Shown piece by piece: positions 8,949-18,607 of a DNA stretch of 64,000 nt. Within the stretch, counting starts at the first letter, position 1. Each line of letters begins with the position of its first letter. The DNA lies in the NCBI GenBank assembly GCA_021772615.1, contig JAJFLQ010000062.1, forward strand, positions 1 to 64,000. Reading direction: 5' to 3'. The DNA comes from Verrucomicrobiota bacterium (GTDB lineage Bacteria; Verrucomicrobiota; Lentisphaeria; JABSQK01; JAJFLO01). Under the pieces are notes generated by a model, which made no database searches, was not told the DNA's origin, and saw nothing but the letters and a program-made list of their open reading frames with translations. A program made the position numbers and the translations under genes.

Positions 8949-11459
8949 CTAATTACTCCGGTATCGGCCGACGAAACGCTGCAACTGGTCGCGTAACGCA
9001 GCGGAATGGGGTGATCGACGTCCGTATTGTTTCGCAATTTTCTCCCATGGCATATCATCCGGAAATCGATACAATGTGACTGTCGGTTCGTACCCCTGGT
9101 AGTCCATTACCGGCGTCAGATAATCCCGAAGCCAGGGAAAACGTTTAATCAATCGGCTGGACACGATCGGCGCTCCGGTCAAGACATGGGTCGGCCGCAA
9201 GGTTGCCATGTATGCCACGTGCATGTATTCTGGCCGAAAGATGACATTGGGCTGGTAAAATCCATACTGGTAAACGTCGTAGTCGGTGACCATAAGAAGC
9301 GGCGATTCTGTATCGCACTGATTCAGATACGCATGTACGGGGTGGCGCCGTTCCTGAATCGCCTCCGGCGCATCCGCCGCCACAAACGGATATTCGAGAA
9401 CCTCAAGCGGTACATCACCGCGTCGACTGAATGTGGAACTGACGGCAAGCGGTATAGACGCCAGAAGCAAGCCGCAGGCCATGGTGACGACAACCCGCGA
9501 TGCGGCCGAGTGGAATCGTCGATATTCCTCGAGAACCAATGCACACATTAGCACCGCGGCCGGAAAGAAGCTTGAGTAACGCAAGCCATCTCCGATCCAT
9601 CCAAACCATATGAAAAAGCCGGCAAACGTCATCATGGTTATGAATAACATGTGCAGATTCACGAATCGTACGAGAAAAAACGGCATAGCGATGCTGAACG
9701 CAAGGACAACGACGCTGATCGAATAACGTGTCTGCCACCACTGCGGCCAGTTTGTCCCGAATAGCGGCACCAGTGGACGATACATGCCGCGGTCGACATC
9801 AAGATTTACGCCAAAAACTTTGCCCGGCATCGCGACAGGCATTGTTCTGTGGTAGAAGTTTTTCGGAATATCGGCCATGTGAAGTTCCTCGGCGTAGCTT
9901 TTGCTGGCCGGAAACACTTCATGCAGAAACGGATGGACCGGATTGCCGCGAATGAGACTGTTTTGAGCCGGATTGATGAGCGCGAACGGCAGTACCGTCA
10001 CCATCGCCGGAACGATCGCTTTACGCATCCGCCGGAGCGTCAAAAAATAGTTATTTGTTGCCATCGTAGATCGAATTATAAAAAGCAGTAGAAAGGCCAA
10101 TATGACGCCAATAAACAATGCCATTTTAGCTGTCAATATGATGGTTGCGGTTCCTGCTGCGAGCATGACGTACCATGGATTTGATTCTTTGATTAGTATG
10201 AGGCATGTTGCAAAGCAACCAATCAGTGCTGGAAATGCGATTACCTCCGGTTTATCGGAATAGGCCATCGAAAAAGTAAAGCTGGATGTGAGAAGCAACA
10301 AAAATACGACGATTACACCTCGATATGAAAGTATCTTGTTCACCCGCATTAATAGCAGAAATGGCAAGATAAAAAGACCAAACATGCCAAAGAAAAGTCT
10401 AGTGGCGGAAATGCCACATGTGACGAATAACGGAATGCCGGTAAGCTCCATCAGGAGAGGCTGAAAAATAAGGGTCCAGTTGTCCGAGAACGGGAGAAAC
10501 GCGATGAATCCAAATTCGCTGAAGCGAAAAATGGTGGCATAATACATCCGTGCACTTGAGTCCTGATGGCCCGGATAGCGAATCGACAACTGGAACAATA
10601 GCAGTAAGATGCAGACAAGCACGCCGGCGAACAACGCCGCGTCGAGCCGACGCGCAGATGGCGTGTGAAAGCAGAATGTTGTTAATCTCTTCCCATACCC
10701 TGTCAATTCAGTGATTCGATTTTTCCAGGAATACAATCCTGACATCATCACGACTGTAGTTATTGCAAAAAAAACAGTTTTGTTGATGCCGATAAATATT
10801 CCTATTACGTACACTATGGCGTAATTTAACAGGATCCCGAAGACTATGCTCAAACATGTGTGACATGTTTTATTTGGTAATTCTCTGTAAACAAAACGCT
10901 GTAGTATATGTATTGCGAATGAACCCAAGAAGTATAGGTATAAAGTAAATAATGATGCCTGAATGAATCCGACAAAAAAATTGAGCTTTATAGATATGTA
11001 CATAGATAACAAAATGAATGTAATAATGGTAAAAAAAATAACTCTATGATGAGCATGATCGTTTATTACTATTACGATTGATATTGTTGACAGAAGGAAT
11101 AGGAGTATATAGTACAGGATTAAGAAGTTGGCATAGTCATTGCACAAAGTCCTGCTGTTTGCGAACAATACATATCCTGCGGCACACAGGCATGTGATCA
11201 GGAAACCATCGATTGGAAAACGCAGTCGGTTGTGGTTCGCGAGCACATGTTTCCGACAAAGTAAGGCGAGAATTCCGCCAAGGAGGCATCCGATTACGAT
11301 TCCCTGGATGCACCGTCCGGGAATGCCCTCGCTATCTTTTGACAGAAAGATGAAATGAAACTCGGCGAAGCATCCCAACATCGCGCCGGAGCAAATCATT
11401 GTCACAAGAAACAGTGGTTGCCTGTATTCTCGATCAATGCCGTGTCGTAATTTCATCAT
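8949..11459 (-). CDS. Large polytopic membrane protein, possible GT-C glycosyltransferase
   Basis: The 836-residue product has many hydrophobic helices through about residue 680 and a soluble C-terminal part. The overall plan resembles GT-C fold glycosyltransferases that use polyprenyl-phosphate sugars, but I cannot point to a diagnostic motif. It is the first gene of a minus-strand pair with the SGNH enzyme. The 5' two thirds (about 9950-11450) is strikingly AT-rich against its neighbours, with runs of A or T and AT-ending codons, which suggests separate origin. A 69-base divergent spacer separates it from the next plus-strand glycosyltransferase. The membrane topology is clear; the function is not. 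Confidence 0.7.
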   Translation of the reverse strand: MMKLRHGIDREYRQPLFLVTMICSGAMLGCFAEFHFIFLSKDSEGIPGRCIQGIVIGCLLGGILALLCRKHVLANHNRLRFPIDGFLITCLCAAGYVLFANSRTLCNDYANFLILYYILLFLLSTISIVIVINDHAHHRVIFFTIITFILLSMYISIKLNFFVGFIQASLFTLYLYFLGSFAIHILQRFVYRELPNKTCHTCLSIVFGILLNYAIVYVIGIFIGINKTVFFAITTVVMMSGLYSWKNRITELTGYGKRLTTFCFHTPSARRLDAALFAGVLVCILLLLFQLSIRYPGHQDSSARMYYATIFRFSEFGFIAFLPFSDNWTLIFQPLLMELTGIPLFVTCGISATRLFFGMFGLFILPFLLLMRVNKILSYRGVIVVFLLLLTSSFTFSMAYSDKPEVIAFPALIGCFATCLILIKESNPWYVMLAAGTATIILTAKMALFIGVILAFLLLFIIRSTMATNNYFLTLRRMRKAIVPAMVTVLPFALINPAQNSLIRGNPVHPFLHEVFPASKSYAEELHMADIPKNFYHRTMPVAMPGKVFGVNLDVDRGMYRPLVPLFGTNWPQWWQTRYSISVVVLAFSIAMPFFLVRFVNLHMLFITMMTFAGFFIWFGWIGDGLRYSSFFPAAVLMCALVLEEYRRFHSAASRVVVTMACGLLLASIPLAVSSTFSRRGDVPLEVLEYPFVAADAPEAIQERRHPVHAYLNQCDTESPLLMVTDYDVYQYGFYQPNVIFRPEYMHVAYMATLRPTHVLTGAPIVSSRLIKRFPWLRDYLTPVMDYQGYEPTVTLYRFPDDMPWEKIAKQYGRRSPHSAALRDQLQRFVGRYRSN

Positions 11460-11528
11460 AAGTAGCTAGATTGGTGGCACCTGTATGCCATGAGATGGAT
11501 TTGGTTACCTAATTACATGAGGATGTGC

Positions 11529-13265
11529 ATGAAAGTTGTCATCGTGATACCAGCGTACAAGCCCGACCGGTCTCTGGTTGTGCTGGCAGATGATCTCCGC
11601 CGGAAAGGTCACGAGATGATCATTGTGGACGACGGTTCCGGCGAGGCATATCACAGCATATTTGCTTCGCTCGTTGATGGCGGCAACGTGCGCTTGTTGC
11701 GCCATGCCGTGAATCTTGGTAAGGGACAGGCATTAAAGACCGCATTCAATGCCTTTCTGTTGGAATATCATCCCACAGACTATGCCGGCGTTGTCACAGC
11801 CGATGCCGACGGTCAGCATCGGCCCGACGACATCGACAAGGTGGTGCGATGCTTCGCGGATCATTGCGGCGATCTGGTCTTGGGTGTGAGATCGTTATCG
11901 AGTGGCAATGTGCCACTTCGTAGCCGCTTCGGCAATAGTATTTCCAGGTTTGTGTACCGCGGATTGATCGGCACCGGCGTTTCAGATACGCAAACGGGCT
12001 TGCGGGCAGTGCCGGCCGACTTTCTCCCACAATTGCTGCAGCTGACGGCAAACGGATACGAATTCGAGCTTGAGATGCTCGTCCTTGCCTCAAAGTCGTC
12101 CCGGAGGATTACGGAGGTGCCGATCGAGACAGTTTATATTGCGAACAATGCGAGTTCCCATTTCAATCCGATTGTGGATTCACTTCGAATTTACTTTGTA
12201 TTCTTTCGCTTTGCGGCACTGTCACTGTCGACGGCGTTTCTTGATTTCGTCGTTTTTTACCTGTATTTCGTCGCAAGCGCAGACATACTGGCCAGTACGG
12301 CGGTCGCAAGACTGGTTGCCGGGACGTACAATTTCACGCTGAGCAAGGGGTGGGTATTTCGATCCGGAAGCCGATTATGGGGAGAGGTCGCAAAGTACGG
12401 CGTTCTCGTCGTGGCGCTGGCCGCAATAGCATATGGTTTCATGACCAATCTTATTCTGATTTTCGGCATGGGCGTATTCACCGCGAAGGTTCTTGCCGAA
12501 GGCATTTTGTTTCTCTTCAGCTTCTGCGTACAAAGACTCGTCGTGTTCGGCACGGATCGCGACGGAGCTCTGCGTGAGACTGTCGACGGACGGACGGACT
12601 GGGATGCGTACTACCGGAATCCGATAATGACTTCCCGTGTGACACGTCGTATCACAACACGCAAAATCATTCGGTTGATCAAACAGTTCGCGTCGGATTC
12701 AGAGGCAAGTCATACCGCCCATTTCTGTGAATTAGGCGGCGCCAACAGCTGTTTTTTCGGTGCGATTAAACAGCAATTTCCAGATGCTGCGTACTCCATC
12801 GTTGATACCAATGAAACCGGATTGGCGCTCTTTCGCTGCAACTACCCTGAGGCAGTGAATGTGCAGCTATTGAAGCATGATGTTTTGACGATGGGCGATC
12901 CCGTTGTTGCCGCGGATGTCGTCTTCAGCGTAGGATTAATTGAGCATTTCACCCCATCGGATACGGCACGTGCCATTCGCGCGCACTTCGTCAACAGCGT
13001 GCGCGGCACTATTGTGATCATTACATTTCCGACTCCGACCGTTCTTTACAGGTTCACCCGATCAATGGCAGAGATGATGGGGATTTGGCGGTTTCCGGAC
13101 GAGCGCCCGCTATTGCTGCGGCATGTCATCGGTGAAATGAGTAAGTACGGTGAGGTTGTTCACAGCTCGATCAATTGGTCGATCATATTGACCCAGGGTA
13201 TCGTTGCGGCACGTGTGACGTGTAACGCCAGCGATATTCGGCGCATCCCCCTGGGAACTGTGTGA
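11529..13265 (+). CDS. Three-domain fusion: GT2 glycosyltransferase - GtrA - SAM methyltransferase
   Basis: The 578-residue protein combines three modules. Residues 1-215 are a polyprenyl-phosphate GT2 of the DPM1/GtrB type (VVIVIPAYKPD, IIVDDGSG, VTADADGQHRPDD). Residues about 220-343 are a four-helix GtrA-like domain with the motif YNFTLSKGWVF. Residues about 357-567 are a class I SAM-dependent methyltransferase (FCELGGANS as the glycine-rich loop, FSVGLIEHF as the post-I acidic region). GtrA and GtrB normally cooperate to make and flip a lipid-linked sugar; here both are in one chain with a methyltransferase. The ATG at 11529 was chosen because GAGGA lies 5 bases upstream and the GT2 consensus begins there. 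Confidence 0.87.
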   Translation: MKVVIVIPAYKPDRSLVVLADDLRRKGHEMIIVDDGSGEAYHSIFASLVDGGNVRLLRHAVNLGKGQALKTAFNAFLLEYHPTDYAGVVTADADGQHRPDDIDKVVRCFADHCGDLVLGVRSLSSGNVPLRSRFGNSISRFVYRGLIGTGVSDTQTGLRAVPADFLPQLLQLTANGYEFELEMLVLASKSSRRITEVPIETVYIANNASSHFNPIVDSLRIYFVFFRFAALSLSTAFLDFVVFYLYFVASADILASTAVARLVAGTYNFTLSKGWVFRSGSRLWGEVAKYGVLVVALAAIAYGFMTNLILIFGMGVFTAKVLAEGILFLFSFCVQRLVVFGTDRDGALRETVDGRTDWDAYYRNPIMTSRVTRRITTRKIIRLIKQFASDSEASHTAHFCELGGANSCFFGAIKQQFPDAAYSIVDTNETGLALFRCNYPEAVNVQLLKHDVLTMGDPVVAADVVFSVGLIEHFTPSDTARAIRAHFVNSVRGTIVIITFPTPTVLYRFTRSMAEMMGIWRFPDERPLLLRHVIGEMSKYGEVVHSSINWSIILTQGIVAARVTCNASDIRRIPLGTV

Positions 13266-13286
13266 TCACGGTGCACGGTAAATAAC

Positions 13287-14864
13287 ATGCTCAACGACAA
13301 TACCATGAGGGAAAAACGCAATATTCGGCCATGCGACGGTTATATGGCCGCGTGCAACGATAGATACCTGTCGCTCGCCGCTTTAGCCGATGACTGCTAC
13401 AACTGCGGCCATTTTGAGTCGGCACTACGACTGACTGGCGTGGCCGCTAATTTTGCCTGGTTGAACCATACCGGCCGTTTCGCAGACGGCAGAATCGAAA
13501 ACGTTGCTTTCGCGGTCGGTCGGCAACTGGACGGCATGGTTGTGCCGCTGTCAGCATCTGTTTTACATAGCTCCGATTCCATCCAGTGTTGTCGGCGAGT
13601 TGTACTTGTCGCATCCAGCGTCGATGGAATTGGCGGCCACAGCCGCAGTATCTATCAATGGATTGAACATGATAAGGCGTCGTGCTTTACCCTGATCCTT
13701 ACGAATCAACAGAGGCCGGTTCCGGAATGGATCGGGGACGTTGTAGCCAGGCAACGGGGCCGGTTGGTGCGTTTCACCGGAAGCGAGTCGATACTGGAAG
13801 TTGCATTGGCGATCCGGCGCTATGCACAGAAGGCTGCTGATATCGTACTCCTCTACCATCACCCGAATGATCCCGTCCCAACCGTTGCCTTTGCAACGGC
13901 CGATGGTCCACCTGTGGCGTTCCGCAATCACTCGGATATGGCCTTCAGCTTGGGAGTGTCCGTTACCGATGCCATGATTCACTATCGCCTCGCGGCGGCG
14001 CAGGTGAGTCGTGAAAGACGCGGTGCAGGTGGAATACATTGCATCTTGCGTCACAAGCTGGAACCTCGACTGTCGCGTGTGCCGCCGGTCGATGCGCGCA
14101 CAGCACTGGGCTTGTGCCCGGAAGATGTCATGCTTTTATGTGTCAGTGCGCAGTATAAGCTCACGCCCAATGGTCGTGTCGATTTTTATCGTGTCATGTC
14201 CGAAATTCTCACTCGACATCCAGCTGCACATCTGGTCATCGTCGGCGTCACCGACGATCAGCGATCATGCTTTCCGGATGGTACGCCGAAAGACCGCCTG
14301 CACCTGCTTGGGCGGCAAGCCACGTCTGTGAATGGTGCACTGCCGTACCATGAGGCCGCGGATATTTATCTGGAAGGCTTTCCAATGGGCTCACTCAACG
14401 CATTTCTGGAGGCATGTGCAATCGGGCTGTGCGCTGTCGCCGGTTTACGTGGTGGATCGAAGCTGCTGCAGTCGTTATACGATCCGTTGGAGGCGGTCCT
14501 GACTTATTTCTCAGACCAGGCCGATTACATTGCTTACGTTGGTCAGGTCATCGATAATGCGGTAGCCAGACGACAAACCGGTCTTGATCTGCAATCCGCA
14601 GTACTCGCGGCGTATATAAACTGTAACTGGCAGGATCAGCTCGAAGTGATCTATGCGCAACTACGTAAAACCGGTCATAATCCAGGTCCAATCAATCGAT
14701 TTGCACCAATGCAATCGATAGAGGACCGGGAATTGAGCCGATTTCATTATTACTGCAACGGTGGTCACGTCCCGACTGTCCCGGCCTTGGCGGGCACGAT
14801 CCGGCGCAAAATTTCTCCCAAGGAATGGGACCGATTGCGATCTGTCTTGCCGTCATACGCGTGA
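13287..14864 (+). CDS. Glycosyltransferase, GT-B fold (GT4-like)
   Basis: This 525-residue protein has an N-terminal leader of about 95 residues and then a GT-B enzyme: RRVVLVASSVDGIGGHSRSI at the acceptor side, and MLLCVSAQYKLTPNG, HLVIVGVTD and ADIYLEGFPMGSLNAFLEAC at the donor side. The last motif resembles the E-x7-E-like region of GT4 and of TPR-linked O-GlcNAc-type enzymes. It follows the three-domain fusion by 21 bases and belongs to the same transcription unit. The upstream ribosome-binding site is weak, so the start could lie at a later ATG (13305). Function: sugar transfer in the surface-glycan pathway; specificity unknown. Confidence 0.75.
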   Translation: MLNDNTMREKRNIRPCDGYMAACNDRYLSLAALADDCYNCGHFESALRLTGVAANFAWLNHTGRFADGRIENVAFAVGRQLDGMVVPLSASVLHSSDSIQCCRRVVLVASSVDGIGGHSRSIYQWIEHDKASCFTLILTNQQRPVPEWIGDVVARQRGRLVRFTGSESILEVALAIRRYAQKAADIVLLYHHPNDPVPTVAFATADGPPVAFRNHSDMAFSLGVSVTDAMIHYRLAAAQVSRERRGAGGIHCILRHKLEPRLSRVPPVDARTALGLCPEDVMLLCVSAQYKLTPNGRVDFYRVMSEILTRHPAAHLVIVGVTDDQRSCFPDGTPKDRLHLLGRQATSVNGALPYHEAADIYLEGFPMGSLNAFLEACAIGLCAVAGLRGGSKLLQSLYDPLEAVLTYFSDQADYIAYVGQVIDNAVARRQTGLDLQSAVLAAYINCNWQDQLEVIYAQLRKTGHNPGPINRFAPMQSIEDRELSRFHYYCNGGHVPTVPALAGTIRRKISPKEWDRLRSVLPSYA

Positions 14865-14928
14865 CTCCAGGATACGGTTAAACAGTCTTTCTGCTCATGA
14901 ATATAACCACTTTTTCTCCATTGGTGCG

Positions 14929-15936
14929 ATGACATATATTCCCAAGATTACGCCACCGTCGGCATCTTGTGAACGTCCGTTTTGGTCGGTCATGATACCT
15001 GCGTATAATCCTGATCCTGATCACCTTCGCGAGGCCCTGATAAGCGTACTGGAACAAGACCCCGGCGCCGCTGACATGCAGATAGAGGTGGTCGATGACG
15101 GTTCCTCCGAGATTGATGTCGGAGCGCTCGTTAAACAGGTCGGCGGCAGCCGGATACATTTCCATCGTTCGGATCACCACACAGATATTGGACGGAGCTG
15201 GAACCGATGCGTTGACCGCGCGCGTGGTCGCTGGATTCATCTTCTGCATCAGGATGATTTTATATTGCCGGGTTTTTACCAGCGTCTTCGCCGAGGGATT
15301 GCGACCGTGCCGACACTCGGGATGGCATGTTGCCATACGTGGATTGTAGATGAATCGGGGAAGAAAGCGATAAGGTCGCGGCTACACAAGGACGTGCCGG
15401 GCATTCTGAGCGATTGGATGCAGCATATTTATGTCGACCTCGCCATACAGACGCCCGCAATCGTTGTTCGCCGCGATGTATATGAGTGCATCGGGGGATT
15501 CGATACGTCGTTTCATTACGCGCTTGATTGGGACATGTGGAAGCGTCTCGCAGCGACATCCGCTATTTGGTTCGATCCCGAAGCAATGGCGTGTTATCGG
15601 CTGCATGGTAAGTCCCAGTCGACCAAGTATCACGATACGCTTGCAAGCATGGTCGAGATTCGCAGAAGTATCGATACATCGCGTTCATACTTGCCTGCGG
15701 CGGTACGAGGCCGGATCTTCCGACAGGCAAACAGAAACTACTGCCATTTTGCGATCGAACTGGCGTTTAAGATGTTATTCTTCCGGCGCGACGTACGCCT
15801 CGCCTGGGCGTATGTACGCGAAGCTGCCACGTTTGGATCCATCGTGACGGTGATGGTATCGGTAATGCGGCTTGGCGCACGCGCTGCGATGCCGATGTCG
15901 GTTTTGCAGTACTGGGGGCGGTTGCATGCGGATTGA
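14929..15936 (+). CDS. Glycosyltransferase family 2
   Basis: The 335-residue protein has a GT2 catalytic domain: WSVMIPAYNPDPDHLREAL, IEVVDDGSS, the metal-binding HLLHQDDFILPGF, and ALDWDMWKRL at the base-catalyst position. A C-terminal tail of about 80 residues includes helices that may touch the membrane. The open frame extends 56 codons further 5', but those residues look non-native and overlap the previous gene, so the ATG at 14929 was chosen. The next gene begins 11 bases before this one stops. Sugar specificity cannot be read from sequence. Confidence 0.87.
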   Translation: MTYIPKITPPSASCERPFWSVMIPAYNPDPDHLREALISVLEQDPGAADMQIEVVDDGSSEIDVGALVKQVGGSRIHFHRSDHHTDIGRSWNRCVDRARGRWIHLLHQDDFILPGFYQRLRRGIATVPTLGMACCHTWIVDESGKKAIRSRLHKDVPGILSDWMQHIYVDLAIQTPAIVVRRDVYECIGGFDTSFHYALDWDMWKRLAATSAIWFDPEAMACYRLHGKSQSTKYHDTLASMVEIRRSIDTSRSYLPAAVRGRIFRQANRNYCHFAIELAFKMLFFRRDVRLAWAYVREAATFGSIVTVMVSVMRLGARAAMPMSVLQYWGRLHAD

Positions 15937-17377
15937 GGCGATAAAGTGGTTTCGTGATGTATCGATCGCCGCTGTGCCCGGCGTCATGGCCACGTTGTGC
16001 CGTCATATTCGGCTGTTCGGATTTCTGTCGACGGTTAAGGAAGTCTACCGCAACCGGCAGTATATATTTGCCGGCGCGATCGCGGCGCCGGCGGACATTC
16101 GGCTCCCGGCCGAGTCCGCTGTCCGTGCGCTGTCGGGCAGCGTGGATTTGACCGTGTCAGTGATCATACCGGTAAAGAATCCGGATGACGACTTGGCGTT
16201 TCTCCTGGCTGCGCTCAACGAACAGACCGGATTCAAGGCTATCGAAATCGTTATTGTCGACTCGAGCGATTCCGAATTCTGCCGCGATTCGCTACGTGGC
16301 AGTGCGGTTAGATATGTTCGTATCCCGCCGGAATCCTTCAGCCACTCTCACGCGAGGAACCTGGGGGCGGAGAAGGCATCCGGCGAACTCCTGTTGTTTA
16401 CTGTTCAGGATGCATTGCCGCCCACCGCGGGCTGGTTGAGAGAACTCTATGCGTCGATGGCAATGAACGACGTAGCCGCCGTTTCGTGCGCTGAGATCCC
16501 GCGAGAGAACGCAGATTTATTTTATCTTGTCATGTCGTGGAATCACAACAAATTCATGGGTATCGACAAGGGGGACCGAATTCTGAGTTGGCCGCTATCC
16601 GAAAATCATCTGGCGCTGAGGAAAAACGCACAGATTTCGGACCTCGCCTGCCTGATTTGGCGAGAGGTATTCATGACTTACAAGTTTCGTTGCAATTATG
16701 CCGAGGATCTGGATCTCGGAATGCGCCTGATTCGCGACGGCTACAGGCTCGCGCTGCTTGGGTCTTCCCGAATCATTCATTCGCACAATCGGGATCCTTA
16801 CTATCACCTCAGGCGAGGCTATGTGGACACGCGTTTCATGTCCCAGATCATCCCGAACCATGACAGCTTCGTCGTTGATGCGGACCGCGTAATTCCGGAT
16901 ATGCTCGACGCTTATGCCATCGTAAACGCGCTCGCCGCCGATACACTGTCGACGCTGGCTCTGCCATGTCCGGTCTCGCGACTTTCCAAGTCCGTCCTCA
17001 GCTATCTGCGAGCGGCTGGTCGGGCGGCGCCTTCGACGCTGATGGCAAGCGATGCTATGCGAGACGCAACGGCCGACAGTTTTCGTGATTTCATGGCGGA
17101 GCTGCAGCGGCGCAGCGGCGTGTCGAAGCCAAGGGCCAGATCTGGCAATAATGTTTGTCTAATTGCTATCGAACAGTTTCTCATGCTCGTATTCAATTAC
17201 ATGGACAAGACATATGATCAGATCAGCGTCGTGCAGCTGGATGAATTCCGAGACTGTCTGCACAAGGTCGCCGCTTTCAATTTTGGCGTGTGTCTGGCCT
17301 CCGCTAACAGTCATGCAACGGCTTCAGCACGTGAGCAATTCGCCGCTATTCACAATGCATTATCATCAGGTGTCTGA
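15926..17377 (+). CDS. Glycosyltransferase family 2
   Basis: The 483-residue product has an N-terminal leader of about 70 residues, a GT2 domain (VSVIIPVKNPDDDLAFLL, IEIVIVDSSDS, FSHSHARNLGAEKASGELLL, NYAEDLDLGMRL) and a helical C-terminal region of about 180 residues. The SHARN motif and ED-LGMR element are typical of GT2 rhamnosyl- and related transferases. The ATG at 15926 follows a G-rich site and overlaps the previous gene by 11 bases, which argues for coupled translation. It probably acts at the inner membrane in the same glycan pathway. Confidence 0.87.
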   Translation: MRIEAIKWFRDVSIAAVPGVMATLCRHIRLFGFLSTVKEVYRNRQYIFAGAIAAPADIRLPAESAVRALSGSVDLTVSVIIPVKNPDDDLAFLLAALNEQTGFKAIEIVIVDSSDSEFCRDSLRGSAVRYVRIPPESFSHSHARNLGAEKASGELLLFTVQDALPPTAGWLRELYASMAMNDVAAVSCAEIPRENADLFYLVMSWNHNKFMGIDKGDRILSWPLSENHLALRKNAQISDLACLIWREVFMTYKFRCNYAEDLDLGMRLIRDGYRLALLGSSRIIHSHNRDPYYHLRRGYVDTRFMSQIIPNHDSFVVDADRVIPDMLDAYAIVNALAADTLSTLALPCPVSRLSKSVLSYLRAAGRAAPSTLMASDAMRDATADSFRDFMAELQRRSGVSKPRARSGNNVCLIAIEQFLMLVFNYMDKTYDQISVVQLDEFRDCLHKVAAFNFGVCLASANSHATASAREQFAAIHNALSSGV

Positions 17378-17380
17378 ACC

Positions 17381-18607
17381 TTGAAGATTCTTTACATCAT
17401 CCATCAGTTCTATCCCGAGTTTGAAACAGGCACCGAGAAGATATTCTTGAATATTGCGCGGATGGCGCAAAAATTCGGCCACAAGGTCAAGATCCTGTGT
17501 TACAGTTACTGCCAGCTGGATGACTTTGATTCGTGCAAAGACGGCCTTGCCGCGAAGGAATATTTCTATCAAGGCATTCCGGTGACAGCCATTCGCCATC
17601 GGAATGCCGTGCATGATCCATACTATGCGCTGGAGAACCGTGTGATGTCGAAAATGGCTCGGCAGCTGGTATCGAGGGAACAGCCGGATATCGTACATGT
17701 GGCACACACAATGAGAATTACGGAACTTGTACGGGTGTTGCCGCAACTGGATATTTCGTACATTCTGACATTGACCGATTTTTTTCTGATTTGTCCCAAA
17801 TATACCCTTCTCACTACTCGCAATCTTCTATGCGCCGGTCCGGAAGGCGGCCGGGCATGCCCAAGACTGTGCCCGGAATTCTTGTTTGGCATTGTTGCCC
17901 GGCGGCTGGAGATTTCTCGTTCAATTGTCGAACAGGCGGCTGCAGTGACGACATTGTCGAATTTTCAGGCCAGTATACTCAAACGTGAATTTCCGGACAC
18001 GGACATTGCTGTTGTGAATCCGGGACTGCGTTACAGCCGACTGAAACGGAATCGCAGGCACTATTCGCGCGGCGACAGAATCGTGTTTGGTTTCGCCGGC
18101 TCAATAAATGCCCACAAGGGCATTCATATGGCTATCGACGCATTCTGTAAGATTGAAAGTGATGCTGCGGAATTCAGGATTTACGGATCCGGCATGAATC
18201 AGGAATATGTCGACAAGATCTCGGAAGAAACACAACAAAATCCTGCCATTCGCCTGATGGGCGTGTTTGCCGAACATGAAATCGGCGACATAATGACGGA
18301 CGTCGACGTGATGGTGATACCGTCGCTGTGGTATGAGACGTATTGTATGATCATGCACGAAGCGATCGCTTGCTGTGTGCCTGTTGTCGCTTCCAGAATT
18401 GGCGTGCTGGCGGATTTCGTCGCAGACGGTGAGAGCGGCTATCTGTTTGAACCAGGTGATGTCGACGCGTTGGCAGCGATCATGCGCCGTATAGCGGCCG
18501 ATCCCGGCATCCTTAATGTGCTGAAGACAAAAATTGGACCCGGCCGCACGCCGACCGTTGAACAAGAGGCCTACCAATACAACAGACTCTACACGGCGAT
18601 GATTTGA
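17381..18607 (+). CDS. Glycosyltransferase family 4
   Basis: This 408-residue GT-B enzyme starts MKILYIIHQFYPEFETGTEK, the acceptor-side loop of GT4 enzymes. It has IVFGFAGSINAHKGIHMAID at the donor domain, and the signature VMVIPSLWYETYCMIMHEAI, then CCVPVVASRIGVLADFV, which contains the E-x7-E element. Translation starts at TTG 17381, three bases after the preceding stop codon. Its stop overlaps the TTG of the next gene by four bases. A cysteine-rich insert at about 145-165 (CPKY...CAGPEGGRACPRLC) is shared with some GT4 enzymes and could bind metal (inference). Confidence 0.9.
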   Translation: MKILYIIHQFYPEFETGTEKIFLNIARMAQKFGHKVKILCYSYCQLDDFDSCKDGLAAKEYFYQGIPVTAIRHRNAVHDPYYALENRVMSKMARQLVSREQPDIVHVAHTMRITELVRVLPQLDISYILTLTDFFLICPKYTLLTTRNLLCAGPEGGRACPRLCPEFLFGIVARRLEISRSIVEQAAAVTTLSNFQASILKREFPDTDIAVVNPGLRYSRLKRNRRHYSRGDRIVFGFAGSINAHKGIHMAIDAFCKIESDAAEFRIYGSGMNQEYVDKISEETQQNPAIRLMGVFAEHEIGDIMTDVDVMVIPSLWYETYCMIMHEAIACCVPVVASRIGVLADFVADGESGYLFEPGDVDALAAIMRRIAADPGILNVLKTKIGPGRTPTVEQEAYQYNRLYTAMI

